Positions 35,222-44,323 of a stretch of DNA of 64,000 nucleotides are shown here, in pieces. Origin of the DNA: CSP1-5 sp964348275 (lineage in GTDB: Bacteria > Methylomirabilota > Methylomirabilia > Methylomirabilales > CSP1-5); the NCBI GenBank assembly GCA_964348275.1, contig CAYGBT010000008.1:1-64000 (forward strand). The letters are read 5' to 3'. The position numbers and the translations under genes were made by a program. The notes beneath the pieces were generated by a model. The model saw only the letters and a program-made list of their open reading frames with translations. It was not told the origin of the DNA and made no database searches. Every line of letters begins with the position of its first letter. The stretch's first letter is position 1.

Positions 35222-35758
35222 ATGCAGAATCGATACCCTCAGCAGCCTTTGCTCGGGGCCGTCTTAGTCGGAAGTATCTTGTGTTCCGCTGCTGTAGTAC
35301 CACAAGCAAGAGCTGAAGATCCAAGGCCGGTGGTGGGACATCCAGCGCCCGATTTTATCCTGCCAAATCTCCAGGGCAAACCAGTTCGACTCTCGGACTT
35401 TCGCGGGAAGAAGGCGGTCTTTATAAACTTTTGGGCCACGTGGTGTCCCCCGTGCCGCCTCGAGATGCCTACGATGGAAAAGGCGTACAAGCAGTATCGA
35501 GGCCGGGGCCTGGAGATCCTGGCAGTGAGCATTGACGCTGGACCTGAGAGTGTCGTGAGAAACTTCATGCAAGAGTTCGGACTAACTTTCCCCGTCCTGT
35601 TAGATCCAGAGTCGGAGGTGCTATACCTATACCGGCTCTTCAGCATTCCGGCGAGCTTTCTCATTGATACGCGGGGGATCATCCGGTTCAAGGAACTCGG
35701 CTATCGCGATTGGACCGATGGCGAATCAACGAAAATGCTGGAGGAGCTCATACGTTGA
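35222..35758 (+). CDS. TlpA/ResA-like periplasmic thioredoxin
   Basis: The 178-aa product starts at ATG 35222 behind GGAGAAAG and has a signal peptide ending near PQARAED. The AhpC/TSA-type thioredoxin fold carries the redox motif FINFWATWCPPCRLEMPTM (Cys about 72 and 75) and the cis-Pro region IPASFLIDTRG. Such proteins reduce apocytochrome c or other extracytoplasmic thiols, taking electrons from CcdA. The ccdA-like gene follows 48 bp downstream, which fits. Confidence 0.9.
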   Translation: MQNRYPQQPLLGAVLVGSILCSAAVVPQARAEDPRPVVGHPAPDFILPNLQGKPVRLSDFRGKKAVFINFWATWCPPCRLEMPTMEKAYKQYRGRGLEILAVSIDAGPESVVRNFMQEFGLTFPVLLDPESEVLYLYRLFSIPASFLIDTRGIIRFKELGYRDWTDGESTKMLEELIR

Positions 35759-35806
35759 AGCCATGATGGATACGGGGCTGGAGGGCGAAGAGCAAGGAGA
35801 TGCTGG

Positions 35807-36550
35807 ATGGCGCAATCAGTGGATGTGACCACGGTGGTCGCGTTAACGGCGGGACTCTTTTCGTTCATCTCTCCCTGTGTGTTACCTCTTGTCCCCTCCT
35901 ATCTTTCCTTCGTCGCCGGCATGTCCCTTCAGGAGTTGAAAACGGGCCAGATGGCTCAGGCCCGACGGGCCATCGTTTTCAACGCCGTGCTTTTCATCCT
36001 GGGGTTTTCCATGGTCTTTATCACCCTGGGCGCCTCCTTCAGCTTATTTGGGCAGCTGCTCCTCGGGTCGATTGGACTCGTTCGCAAGGTTGGGGGAATC
36101 CTCATTATCGTCTTCGGACTGAATATTGCCGGGATCCTCAGGCTGCCGTTTCTGATGCGAGAGCGGCGGCTCCAGCTTGAAAAACGCCCCGCTGGCTACG
36201 TGGGTTCGGTCCTGGTGGGAGTGGCCTTCGGTGCCGGTTGGACTCCTTGTATCGGGCCGATCCTGGGTTCGATCCTCACGCTGGCGGGGACATCAGCGAC
36301 AGGAGGAAGAGGGGTGACCCTCCTCGGCGTGTACTCCCTTGGCCTGGGAGTCCCCTTCCTCTTGAGCGCTCTGGCCTTGGACCGCTTTAGCCGGTTCGTT
36401 CACCGGTTCCATCCTTACATGCGGTGGGTGGAGCTCGGCAGCGGCCTCTTCCTCGTTCTTATCGGGGTCATGCTTTTTACCGGATATCTCACGCTCCTGA
36501 ATAGCTACCTCATCAGCATCACGCCCACCTGGCTATGGGAGCGGCTGTGA
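35807..36550 (+). CDS. ccdA: Cytochrome c biogenesis protein CcdA
   Basis: The 247-aa inner-membrane protein has six hydrophobic helices and the two membrane-embedded Cys of the DsbD/CcdA family, in FISPCVLPLVPSYLSFVAG (about residue 24) and GWTPCIGPILGSILTLAG (about 146). It carries electrons from cytosolic thioredoxin to extracytoplasmic thiol proteins such as the TlpA-like product just upstream. AAGGAG precedes the ATG. It is the first of two CcdA-type proteins in the window. Confidence 0.92.
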   Translation: MAQSVDVTTVVALTAGLFSFISPCVLPLVPSYLSFVAGMSLQELKTGQMAQARRAIVFNAVLFILGFSMVFITLGASFSLFGQLLLGSIGLVRKVGGILIIVFGLNIAGILRLPFLMRERRLQLEKRPAGYVGSVLVGVAFGAGWTPCIGPILGSILTLAGTSATGGRGVTLLGVYSLGLGVPFLLSALALDRFSRFVHRFHPYMRWVELGSGLFLVLIGVMLFTGYLTLLNSYLISITPTWLWERL

Positions 36551-36560
36551 CAGGAGAGGG

Positions 36561-37322
36561 ATGAACCGCCGATCAAATGTGACAATTCTTATAGCAGGTC
36601 TTGTCCTGGTGCTTCCGATAGCTTCAGCGAGTGCTGGCAAACAGGGGGGCCCTTCTGCCACCTTATCTTCACACGGAGAACTCAGCGGCCGTGTCCTTTT
36701 TGAAGGTCCCTTGCCCGAGGAACAATGGTTGCCGGTGTGGAAACACGAGGAGGTCTGTGGAAAGGAGCGGCCCCTGGGCCAGCACCAGATATCCCCATCA
36801 AGAGAAGTGAAAAATGCGGTGATCCTGCTCGAGGCGGAAGATGAGACCCTCCCGACGCCGAGATACGATCAGGCAGTTGCTATCCTTGATAACCGTCATT
36901 GCGAGTTCGTGCCTCGCGTTCAGGTCAGTCGTCCACACGCAGCCCTGGAAGTTCGGAATAGCGACCCTATCCTGCACAGTGCCCACGCCTTCCTGGAAGA
37001 CGGGAGCACGGCCTTTCACGTCGCTCTGCCCCATTTCCGGGATCGGACGCGTACGCGGCTTCCCGGGACCGGACTCCTGCGCATCGAGTGTGATGTGGGA
37101 CATACCTGGATGCGCGCATACATTCTCATCTCCTCGTCCCCCTTCGTTACAGTAACCGGGACGGAGGGAACCTTCCAATTCCGCGGGATACCACCTGGGC
37201 ATTATGTATTGAGAGCCTGGCACGAGGCGTTTGGCTCAATCGAGAGAGAAATCGGTGTGTCCAAAGGGAAACACACCAGCCTTACGCTCGTTTTCGTTCC
37301 AGGAAACGCAAACAGAAAATAA
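36561..37322 (+). CDS. Secreted cupredoxin/carboxypeptidase-regulatory-like protein
   Basis: The 253-aa exported protein has a signal peptide to about residue 26. Its middle part has the cupredoxin-like elements LEVRNSDPILHSAHAF (His ligands), then IECDVGHTWMRAYILI with a Cys-x-x-x-His-x-x-Met pattern. The C-terminal part resembles a carboxypeptidase regulatory-like beta sandwich (GTFQFRGIPPGHYVLRAWHEAFG). Copper binding is likely but unproven. It begins 11 bp after ccdA and probably shares the operon. Confidence 0.7.
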   Translation: MNRRSNVTILIAGLVLVLPIASASAGKQGGPSATLSSHGELSGRVLFEGPLPEEQWLPVWKHEEVCGKERPLGQHQISPSREVKNAVILLEAEDETLPTPRYDQAVAILDNRHCEFVPRVQVSRPHAALEVRNSDPILHSAHAFLEDGSTAFHVALPHFRDRTRTRLPGTGLLRIECDVGHTWMRAYILISSSPFVTVTGTEGTFQFRGIPPGHYVLRAWHEAFGSIEREIGVSKGKHTSLTLVFVPGNANRK

Positions 37323-37388
37323 GTGGAACCCGAGCGGAGATTGGAACGGAGACAAGACGGTTTGGGGTTCCATTAGTGTGGGGTTTAT

Positions 37389-38054
37389 ATGACCGATCTA
37401 GAGGGAGTCCGACCCAAGCGCTATGCGTGGAAATACTGGCCGCCGGTATTGCTGTGGGGTCTCTGGGTGTTGCTGGCCCTGAGCGGAGGCGCTTTCGCAA
37501 AACAACCCCTGCAGAGAGGGGAAGTCCTGACCCTTCTTGCCAGGGGATCTGCCAAGGGATCTGATAAGGCACCCGTCACCATCATCGAATTCTCGGACTT
37601 CCAGTGCACGTTCTGCTGGAGGTTCTGGAAACAGACACTTCCCCACCTTGAAGAAGAGTACATTAAGCCGGGCAAGGTCCGGTTCGTCTACCGCCACCTG
37701 GCCATTTTGGGCCCACAATCAGTCGCAGCAGCCCAGGCGTCGGAGTGTGCCGCTGAGCAGGGGAAGTTCTGGGAGTATCACGATACGCTCTTCGCTTCGA
37801 AAGGCTCTTTCTCCCTGGCAGATCGCCGGCTCAAACAGTACGCCCGAGATCTCAAGCTCGAGAGCAAGGCATTCGACCGGTGCCTCGATGATGGGGAGTA
37901 CGCTGAAAAGGTGGAAGGGGAAACCGGCATCGGCATCCTGATGGGTGCCAATGGTACCCCAACCTTCTTTATTAACGGCACGATGCTCGTCGGCGCCCAT
38001 CCTTTCCAGACATTCAAGAAGATCATCGAGGAGGAGCTCAAGACCACCCCCTGA
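37389..38054 (+). CDS. DsbA-family thioredoxin-fold oxidoreductase
   Basis: The 221-aa protein has an N-terminal hydrophobic anchor (about residues 17-37). The DsbA-like domain carries IIEFSDFQCTFCWRFWKQT (redox CTFC near residue 75), FVYRHLAILGPQS, the helical insert and NGTPTFFINGTMLVGAHPF with the cis-Pro loop. This branch is similar to BdbD/DsbG-like proteins and may form or isomerise disulfides outside the membrane. It belongs to the thiol-redox run that starts at 34.8 kb. Confidence 0.88.
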   Translation: MTDLEGVRPKRYAWKYWPPVLLWGLWVLLALSGGAFAKQPLQRGEVLTLLARGSAKGSDKAPVTIIEFSDFQCTFCWRFWKQTLPHLEEEYIKPGKVRFVYRHLAILGPQSVAAAQASECAAEQGKFWEYHDTLFASKGSFSLADRRLKQYARDLKLESKAFDRCLDDGEYAEKVEGETGIGILMGANGTPTFFINGTMLVGAHPFQTFKKIIEEELKTTP

Positions 38055-38122
38055 CGGGGGTCCCCCGGGATGGTTGCGGACAAGGATGCACTGTGAGAAA
38101 GTTAGCCAAGGAGGTGACGAGA

Positions 38123-38269
38123 ATGGCAAAGGATCCAGTCTGCGGCATGGAGGTTGACGAGACGAAGGCGCCGGCCACCCTGGCTTACCAGGGCACCACC
38201 TATTACTTCTGCACCCAAGCCTGCAAGAATGCTTTCGAGAAGGCACCCCAGAAGTACATCGAGGAGTAA
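38123..38269 (+). CDS. YHS-domain metal-binding protein (copy 1)
   Basis: This 48-aa protein starts after a near-perfect AAGGAGGTGAC. The whole chain is one YHS domain: MAKDPVCGMEV, then GTTYYFCTQACKNAFEKAP. The Cys residues (7, 30 and 34) are the probable metal ligands. YHS domains accompany copper and other metal ATPases. The same domain recurs as a free protein at 45742 and fused to the N terminus of the ATPase at 60439. Confidence 0.9.
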   Translation: MAKDPVCGMEVDETKAPATLAYQGTTYYFCTQACKNAFEKAPQKYIEE

Positions 38270-38304
38270 GCATAAGTCCCTGAATTACTTGAAGAAAAAA
38301 AGTC

Positions 38305-38333
38305 TTGACACGAAAATAACCAACGATTATATT
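38305..38333 (+). promoter_or_regulatory. Consensus sigma-70 promoter of the MarR gene
   Basis: TTGACA (38305-38310), exactly 17 bp, then TATATT (38328-38333): the best vegetative promoter in the window. It lies in AT-rich sequence between the YHS gene and the MarR-type gene. Confidence 0.8.
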
Positions 38334-38334
38334 T

Positions 38335-38355
38335 ATTTCGGTATCGAAATATTCG
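38335..38355 (+). promoter_or_regulatory. Palindromic operator overlapping the start region of the MarR promoter
   Basis: Two overlapping inverted repeats lie just after the -10 hexamer: ATTTCG-GTAT-CGAAAT (38335-38350) and CGAA-ATA-TTCG (38345-38355). A near copy, CGAA-TAA-TTCC, is at 38835-38845 before the next gene. The placement suggests autorepression by the MarR protein and control of the gene at 38896. Confidence 0.6.
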
Positions 38356-38370
38356 TAACGGAATTATACG

Positions 38371-38808
38371 GTGAAACGGACTGCCCGTGACAAGCTGATG
38401 CTGCTGGACACCCACATTCGTGCCTTAGCCAAGCGCCTCTATCTCAGGCCGACGGCCAAGGGGGTGGCTGCCGAGCTGGCGAACAGCGAGATTTTCACCT
38501 GTGAGGCCCTAGGCCGAAAGGGACGCTGCATGATGACCGAGCTCGCCAAGGAGTGCGGCTTCCCCTTGAGTAGCCTGACCGGAATCGTGGACCGTCTCGT
38601 GTCGAAAGGGTACGTGCAGCGATTCCGAAGCGACGAGGACCGGCGCTCGGTCTTCGTGGAGCTGACGAGAAAAGGGGACCAGGTCTACCAGGAATGTCTC
38701 GAGGCCGAGATGGGATTGATCATCGCCATGATGGACTCGCTCGAGCCGGAAGAGCAGGATGCCCTCCTCAACCTCTTGGGAAAGGCCGTTGCCGGGCTGG
38801 GAGAGTAA
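38371..38808 (+). CDS. MarR-family transcriptional regulator
   Basis: The 145-aa winged-helix protein starts at GTG. The recognition region reads MTELAKECGFPLSSLTGIVDRLVSKGYVQRF and the wing is DEDRRSVFVELTRKG. A Cys-containing N-terminal segment (FTCEALGRKGRC) could sense thiol oxidation or metal, but this is only a guess. Consensus promoter and palindromes directly upstream imply autoregulation. The FAD oxidoreductase downstream is a candidate target. Confidence 0.9.
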   Translation: MKRTARDKLMLLDTHIRALAKRLYLRPTAKGVAAELANSEIFTCEALGRKGRCMMTELAKECGFPLSSLTGIVDRLVSKGYVQRFRSDEDRRSVFVELTRKGDQVYQECLEAEMGLIIAMMDSLEPEEQDALLNLLGKAVAGLGE

Positions 38809-38895
38809 TTTTTTTTGTGAATACATTTCAAAATCGAATAATTCCTTTCCGTATCTAATGCGGAAGACACGCGAAGGCGAGAGAGAGAGCCTTTT

Positions 38896-39993
38896 ATGAA
38901 ATACGACGTCATCATTGCTGGACACAGTTTTGCCGGGCTGGCCGTTGCCAGCCAGCTCCGGGGAAGCATCCTGCTGATCGACCCAAAGCCAATCGGCGAA
39001 GGACAGACCTCGGCCTGCGGGACGCTCCTCGGGGTACCGCAGCGCCTCGGCCTGATGGACAGCGTGCTTCAGGCCCACCCCTTTCTGGCGTTTCACACCC
39101 CGACCCGAACGGAACGGTACGATGTTCAGGAGCACCATTTCTGTACCTTCGACTACCAGCGCTTTTGCGAAGGGATGGCCGGAGGGACTGACGCGCAGAT
39201 TCTGCAGGCCGTAGTAAGGGGAGTTGAGGGGGATGAGGTAGTCACCAACCGGGGGCGATTTCGAGGAACAATCTTGGTGGATGCCTCTGGCTGGCGAGGG
39301 GTGCTGGCAAACTCGGTCTGCCCGAGATACACCCCTCGCGAGAGGATGAGCTATGGGATCGAAACAGTCGCCCGACGCAAAGGTGAGAACCTCTGCTTTT
39401 GGTACGATCCGAATCTCGTCCCGGAGGGGGTCGCCTGGTTCTTCCCTATCGGTGAGGAATCGAGAATCGGCGTGGCCAGTTATGTTGGAGACGGTCACCT
39501 GCGACCCCATTTGGACATTTTCTTGGATTCCCTGGGGCTTACCAAAGCGAACATTCACGGAGGCTACTTCCCCTGGTCGTTTCGGGTACCGACGGCCGGG
39601 AAGCTCTTCGTGGTCGGCGATGCCGCAGGGCAGTGCCTCCCCCTGACTGGGGAGGGGATTCGCCCTGCCCTCTACTTTGGGCAAGCGTGTGGGCGCATCA
39701 TCCAGAGAATCCTGGAGGGGAAGCTTTCCCTGAGATTGGGACTCGACGAGTATCGGGCTTTCGTTCTCCACCACCGTGGGCTTTATCGACTTCTGGGTTT
39801 TTTCCAGCGACTCCTGGTGCGGGGTCCGGTAGGAATGGTCAACAGGCTGATCGCTCTGGCATGTCGAGAGCCACTTCGATCTTTCATCCTCAGGGGCTAC
39901 GTGGCTTATGCCGATCCCGAGCGGCTAACGCCACTCGACCGGAATACGCGCGTCAATCATCAGCAGCGTCACTACGCACCGGTGATCGCGTGA
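38896..39993 (+). CDS. FAD-dependent oxidoreductase (geranylgeranyl reductase-like)
   Basis: The 365-aa flavoprotein has N-terminal YDVIIAGHSFAGLAVASQL (GxGxxG variant with His-Ser), a middle ILVDASGWRGVLA and the second FAD contact LFVVGDAAGQCLPLTGEGIRPAL. This matches the geranylgeranyl reductase/digeranylgeranylglycerophospholipid reductase and related halogenase-type fold. It probably reduces an isoprenoid or quinone-like substrate. A related but distinct enzyme lies at 50916. It is likely under the MarR-type regulator. Confidence 0.82.
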   Translation: MKYDVIIAGHSFAGLAVASQLRGSILLIDPKPIGEGQTSACGTLLGVPQRLGLMDSVLQAHPFLAFHTPTRTERYDVQEHHFCTFDYQRFCEGMAGGTDAQILQAVVRGVEGDEVVTNRGRFRGTILVDASGWRGVLANSVCPRYTPRERMSYGIETVARRKGENLCFWYDPNLVPEGVAWFFPIGEESRIGVASYVGDGHLRPHLDIFLDSLGLTKANIHGGYFPWSFRVPTAGKLFVVGDAAGQCLPLTGEGIRPALYFGQACGRIIQRILEGKLSLRLGLDEYRAFVLHHRGLYRLLGFFQRLLVRGPVGMVNRLIALACREPLRSFILRGYVAYADPERLTPLDRNTRVNHQQRHYAPVIA

Positions 39994-40021
39994 GAACTAT
40001 GCGAGGGGATTGAGCCGAACC

Positions 40022-40543
40022 ATGCGTGAGCAAGCAATACCAATCAGGAAAGGAGTTCAGCGGCGGCGAGCCATCTTGATGGGGCTACTCGCGGCAGCAG
40101 GGTTATTGGCGTTTTACGCGGTTGTGGTCCTCGCCGGCTCGAAGTCCTTGCAGCATTTGCAGAGCCTTATAGCCGAGGACGGCTGGTTCGTGGCAGCCAT
40201 CACGGCGGGATTCGGGATCCAGATGGGCCTCTTCGCCTACCTCAGGGCATCGATGAAGGCCGCGGGTGAAGGGATACCGTTCGCAATGGCAGCTACCGGA
40301 ACGGGCGGCTCCACAGTGGCGATGGTGGCCTGCTGCGCGCACCATTTGGCCGACATCCTGCCGCTGGCCGGGATGACCGCTGCCAGCCTTTTTTTGAGCG
40401 AGTACAAGCGGCCCCTCATGACATTTGGCCTGGTGGCCACGGGGATCGGGATCCTGTGGATGTTGTGGCAGCTCCGCCGCCACGACCAACACTCCATGGC
40501 CGCGGCTAGTCCGAAACCGGCTTCAGGAGCGAGCTGCCACTAA
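40022..40543 (+). CDS. Membrane protein with CCAHH motif
   Basis: Not firmly recognised. The 173-aa protein has about four membrane helices (near residues 18-38, 55-75, 100-125 and 130-148). The stretch MVACCAHHLADILPLAG lies within or next to a helix and looks like a metal site (two Cys, two His). The tail ends SCH. An in-frame TTG at 40010 is an alternative start. It sits 121 bp before a copper-type ATPase, so a role in copper uptake, sensing or export is plausible. Confidence 0.6.
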   Translation: MREQAIPIRKGVQRRRAILMGLLAAAGLLAFYAVVVLAGSKSLQHLQSLIAEDGWFVAAITAGFGIQMGLFAYLRASMKAAGEGIPFAMAATGTGGSTVAMVACCAHHLADILPLAGMTAASLFLSEYKRPLMTFGLVATGIGILWMLWQLRRHDQHSMAAASPKPASGASCH

Positions 40544-40663
40544 GGAGAAGCAAGCAGTGCTCAAAACGAGACGTTGGAAGCTCGGTAGTAGGTCTGATGA
40601 CGGTTGGGATTGGACCGGATTGCATTCTCCTCGGCGAGGTACGAAACAGTACGGAGGGAGACG

Positions 40664-43120
40664 ATGAAGCTAATTGAACTGCCGATTAAGGGGATGTCCT
40701 GCGCGTCGTGCGCGGCCCATATCGAAAAGACCTTGCAGGGCCTCCCCGGGGTGAAGCAGGCCGCGGTCAATTTCGCAACCGAGAAGGCGACGGTGAAATA
40801 CGAGCCGAACGTCGCAGATCCAAAAGTCCTGGTCGAAGCGGTGCGTGACGCGGGATACGAGGTCCCCCGGGAGCAGCTTACCCTGCCCATTGGGGGCATG
40901 ACCTGTGCGAGTTGTGTCGCGCACGTCGAGCGGGCGCTCATTGGTCTGGACGGCGTGTTCGCCGCCAAGGTGAACCTAGCCACCGAGAAAGCGACAGTGA
41001 CCTACATTCCCGGGATGACCAGCCTGGACGACCTCACACAGGCGGTGGCGGATGCCGGCTACGCAGTGCTGCAATTTCCTGAGGAGGCTGCCGCTCCGGG
41101 CGAGGAAGAGGTGGACCAGGAAGAACGGAAAATGCAGGCCGCCCGTTTCAACATGCAGGTGGCCTGGGGTTTCACCGTGCCAATCATCCTGTGGATGTTT
41201 GCTGAGATGTTTTTCGGCATCATCTGGCCCAACCAGACGGCGTACGATCTGGGATTGATCACCCTTGCAGTTCCCGTCCTCATCTGGGTAGGCCGTAAGA
41301 CTTACACCGGCGCCTGGGCCGCCGTGCGGCACGGCCACGCCAACATGGACACCCTCATCGCTCTGGGCACCGGTGTGTCCTTCCTGACCGGGCCGGCCAC
41401 CTTCTTTTTCCCGGTGGCCAACTATGCCGGTGTCGCGGCCATGATCATGGCCTTTCACCTGACCGGACGCTACGTGGAAGAGACGGCCAGAGGCCGCGCT
41501 TCCCAGGCGATCCGCAAGCTGCTGGAGCTCGGAGCGAAGACGGCCCGGATCCTGATCGACGACCGGGAGGTCGAGATTCCCATCGAAAGGGTGGCGGTCG
41601 GTGACGTGATGGTCGTGCGTCCCGGCGAGAAGATCCCCACTGACGGCGTCATCCTGGACGGAGAAAGCGCAGTGGACGAGTCCATGGCCACCGGCGAGTC
41701 GATGCCGGTCAACAAGTCCGCAGGCGACGAGGCCATCGGGGCAACGGTCAACCAGGAGGGGCTGTTGAAGGTTCAGGCCACCAAGGTGGGCAAAGACACC
41801 TTCCTCTCCCAGGTCATCAAGCTGGTCGAGGAATGCCAGGGCTCCAAGGTCCCGATCCAGGAGTTTGCGGACCGGGTAACGGGGATCTTCGTACCGGTGG
41901 TTATCGGGATCGCCCTACTCACGCTCTCGGCCTGGCTCTTCTTCCCCGAGTTCATGAAGCCACTGGTCACCTTTGGCGGCTTTCTGCCCTGGGTCAACCC
42001 CAATCTCGGTGTAGTGACCCTGGCTATCGTTTCCACAGTTGCTGTACTGGTTATCGCCTGCCCCTGCGCCCTAGGCCTGGCCACGCCGACGGCGCTCATG
42101 GTGGGCAGCGGCATGGGCGCCGAGACCGGCATCCTCATCCGCTCGGGCGAAGCGATCCAGACACTGAAAGACATCAACGTGATCGTCTTCGACAAGACCG
42201 GGACGATCACGAAGGGGAAGCCGGAGGTCACGGACGTCGTGGGGGTGAACGGCTTCAACGAGGAAAGTGTGCTCCGGCTGGCGGGCTCGGCGGAACGCGG
42301 AAGCGAACATCCGCTGGGGCGGGCGATTGTGGAGTGGGCCGAGGCCAAGGGAGTAACGCTGGCTGGACCGGAAAGCTTCCAGGCAATGCGAGGAAAGGGA
42401 GTCATGGCTTCCATTAATGGTGACCGAGTGCTTGTTGGCTCCCGGAGGTTGATGCGGGAGCACGGTCTCGACCCAGCCTCATTGGAACCGGAACTGGTGC
42501 GCCTGGAGAAAGAGGCCAAAACGGCCATGCTGGTGGCCGCCAACGCCACCCTGGCCGGAGTGGTGGCCGTAGCCGACACGCTCAAGGACGATTCGGTGGG
42601 TGCCATTCGGGAACTACACCAGATGGGAGTACAGACGGCGGTGATCACCGGCGATAACCAGCGCACGGCCGATGCGATCGCGCGAGTGGTCGGAATTGAC
42701 CAGGTGCTGGCTGAGGTCCTACCGGACGGAAAGGTCACTGAAATCCAGAAGCTGCAGGATCGCTTCGAGCTTGTGGCCATGGTGGGGGACGGCATCAATG
42801 ACGCCCCTGCCCTTACCCAGGCCAACGTGGGCATCGCCATCGGTACGGGAACAGACATTGCCATCGAGGCATCAGACGTCACCCTGGTAAGCGGCCAGCT
42901 CTCGGGAGTGGTCAGCGCGATCAAGCTGAGCCGGGCCACGTTCCGCAAGATCAAGCAGAATCTGTTCTGGGCATACTTTTACAACGTGGTGATGATCCCG
43001 CTCGCCATCATCGGGTGGATGCACCCGGTGCTGGCGGAGATTGCCATGGCGACCTCGTCCACCTCGGTAGTGACCAATGCCAACCGGCTGCGCCGGGTCG
43101 ACATCCGGCCCAGTGGATAG
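40664..43120 (+). CDS. copA: Copper-translocating P1B-type ATPase (two HMA domains)
   Basis: The 818-aa pump has two N-terminal heavy-metal-associated domains (GMSCASC, Cys13/16; GMTCASC, Cys81/84). Eight membrane helices include the metal-channel CPC motif (near residue 466, IACPCALGLATP). The P-domain is DKTGT (about residue 510), the N-domain carries SEHPLG and the hinge is MVGDGINDAPAL. CPC and the HMA pattern fit Cu(I) export to the periplasm. The start at 40664 follows GGAGGGAG. A second pump at 60439 differs by carrying a YHS domain. Confidence 0.93.
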   Translation: MKLIELPIKGMSCASCAAHIEKTLQGLPGVKQAAVNFATEKATVKYEPNVADPKVLVEAVRDAGYEVPREQLTLPIGGMTCASCVAHVERALIGLDGVFAAKVNLATEKATVTYIPGMTSLDDLTQAVADAGYAVLQFPEEAAAPGEEEVDQEERKMQAARFNMQVAWGFTVPIILWMFAEMFFGIIWPNQTAYDLGLITLAVPVLIWVGRKTYTGAWAAVRHGHANMDTLIALGTGVSFLTGPATFFFPVANYAGVAAMIMAFHLTGRYVEETARGRASQAIRKLLELGAKTARILIDDREVEIPIERVAVGDVMVVRPGEKIPTDGVILDGESAVDESMATGESMPVNKSAGDEAIGATVNQEGLLKVQATKVGKDTFLSQVIKLVEECQGSKVPIQEFADRVTGIFVPVVIGIALLTLSAWLFFPEFMKPLVTFGGFLPWVNPNLGVVTLAIVSTVAVLVIACPCALGLATPTALMVGSGMGAETGILIRSGEAIQTLKDINVIVFDKTGTITKGKPEVTDVVGVNGFNEESVLRLAGSAERGSEHPLGRAIVEWAEAKGVTLAGPESFQAMRGKGVMASINGDRVLVGSRRLMREHGLDPASLEPELVRLEKEAKTAMLVAANATLAGVVAVADTLKDDSVGAIRELHQMGVQTAVITGDNQRTADAIARVVGIDQVLAEVLPDGKVTEIQKLQDRFELVAMVGDGINDAPALTQANVGIAIGTGTDIAIEASDVTLVSGQLSGVVSAIKLSRATFRKIKQNLFWAYFYNVVMIPLAIIGWMHPVLAEIAMATSSTSVVTNANRLRRVDIRPSG

Positions 43121-43205
43121 CGAGAATGTCGTCGCTGGCGCGGGCAACTCCCGCGCAGCCGATGGTATCACGTCTGCCAAAAAGTGAGCCGGAAGGGGGA
43201 TAGGA

Positions 43206-44129
43206 ATGGATAACGAAGAGAAGTCGCTGCGGCAGAGACAGAGAGGCCATGTCACTATACAAACTGATCACACCCTCATGATCATTAACGATAATCCCCA
43301 AGTCCGGGAGCAGTATCGAGATCTCCTGGAGAAGGAGGGATTTTCCGTCGTCGAGGCCACTAATGGGGCTGATGGGCTGATCTGGCTTTTGGGAAAGGCT
43401 GCAGATCTGATCGTCCTCGACCTCGACGTGCCTGTTGTGGATGGTCGGAGTTTCCTCGAGTACCGGTTGCGCCATGAAAACATTTGGGAGATCCCGGTGG
43501 TGGTGGTGAGCAGCCGGCTGGACGATGCCGGGCTTCATCACACCCTCGTCCGCCTCGGCGCGGACCGGCTGTTTCACCAGTCCTTTAAGCCTGAGGACTT
43601 TCTCGGCACTGTGCGGGAGTTGCTGACGAAACCTCATATCCCTGTGGTCCCACTTCTCGCTGAGGCCGGTGGAGCCGGTGCACGGAAGGACGTCCGGCTT
43701 GCCTTCAACATCCCCATTCGCATTCGCACCTCTTCGTCCGGAGAAACTTCGGGGATGCTCCGGGATCTCAGTGCCGGGGGTCTCGGCGCGCACCTCCCCC
43801 ATCGCCTCCATGAGTGGGAACCGATCACAATTAGCCTCACCCTGGAAGGGCGCTCGTTGGTCTTGACGGGGTACGTGCAGTGGTTCACGAGAAGCCGCGC
43901 AACCCTGAGTTACCGCTACGGCATACAGTTCACCGAAAGGCAGCACGATTCGTTCCCCATGCATGCCTATTCATTCTTTCGCGAACATTCGGCGACCTTT
44001 CGACTCAGCGCGTGGTCGCGGATACGCGAACTGGGGAGAAGACCGTTCAGTCCGAGGACGAGGAATGGCAGGCCGAAAGTGGCGCCCCGCACCTCTCATT
44101 CCTCGGCGCGGTCCAACAACTCATGCTAA
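43206..44129 (+). CDS. Response regulator with PilZ domain
   Basis: The 307-aa protein joins a receiver (about 20-140: Asp in IVLDLDVP, Lys in HQSFKPEDF) to a PilZ-like domain (about 155-265). RKDVRLAFNIPIRIRT and RDLSAGGLGA correspond to the cyclic-di-GMP contact motifs RxxxR and D/NxSxxG. The last 45 residues are Arg/Ser-rich and may be disordered. It could link phosphorylation to c-di-GMP signalling, perhaps motility or surface traits. No cognate kinase is adjacent; it follows copA by 85 bp. Confidence 0.82.
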   Translation: MDNEEKSLRQRQRGHVTIQTDHTLMIINDNPQVREQYRDLLEKEGFSVVEATNGADGLIWLLGKAADLIVLDLDVPVVDGRSFLEYRLRHENIWEIPVVVVSSRLDDAGLHHTLVRLGADRLFHQSFKPEDFLGTVRELLTKPHIPVVPLLAEAGGAGARKDVRLAFNIPIRIRTSSSGETSGMLRDLSAGGLGAHLPHRLHEWEPITISLTLEGRSLVLTGYVQWFTRSRATLSYRYGIQFTERQHDSFPMHAYSFFREHSATFRLSAWSRIRELGRRPFSPRTRNGRPKVAPRTSHSSARSNNSC

Positions 44130-44323
44130 GGGACAGTTGCATACACGTGGCTCCATTTGCCTGGCCTTGTGCCGGGCGGAAAGGGAGAATAGCTGGAGGT
44201 GAAGAGAGGGGGAAATCGTGTAGGGAGAAAATTCTGGTCCGACACATAGACGTAGTGCAGGTTGTGTGAAATGTCTCGACCCGGCGAGGTCGGGCGGGAC
44301 CAACCAAAGAAAGGAGAGAGAAC

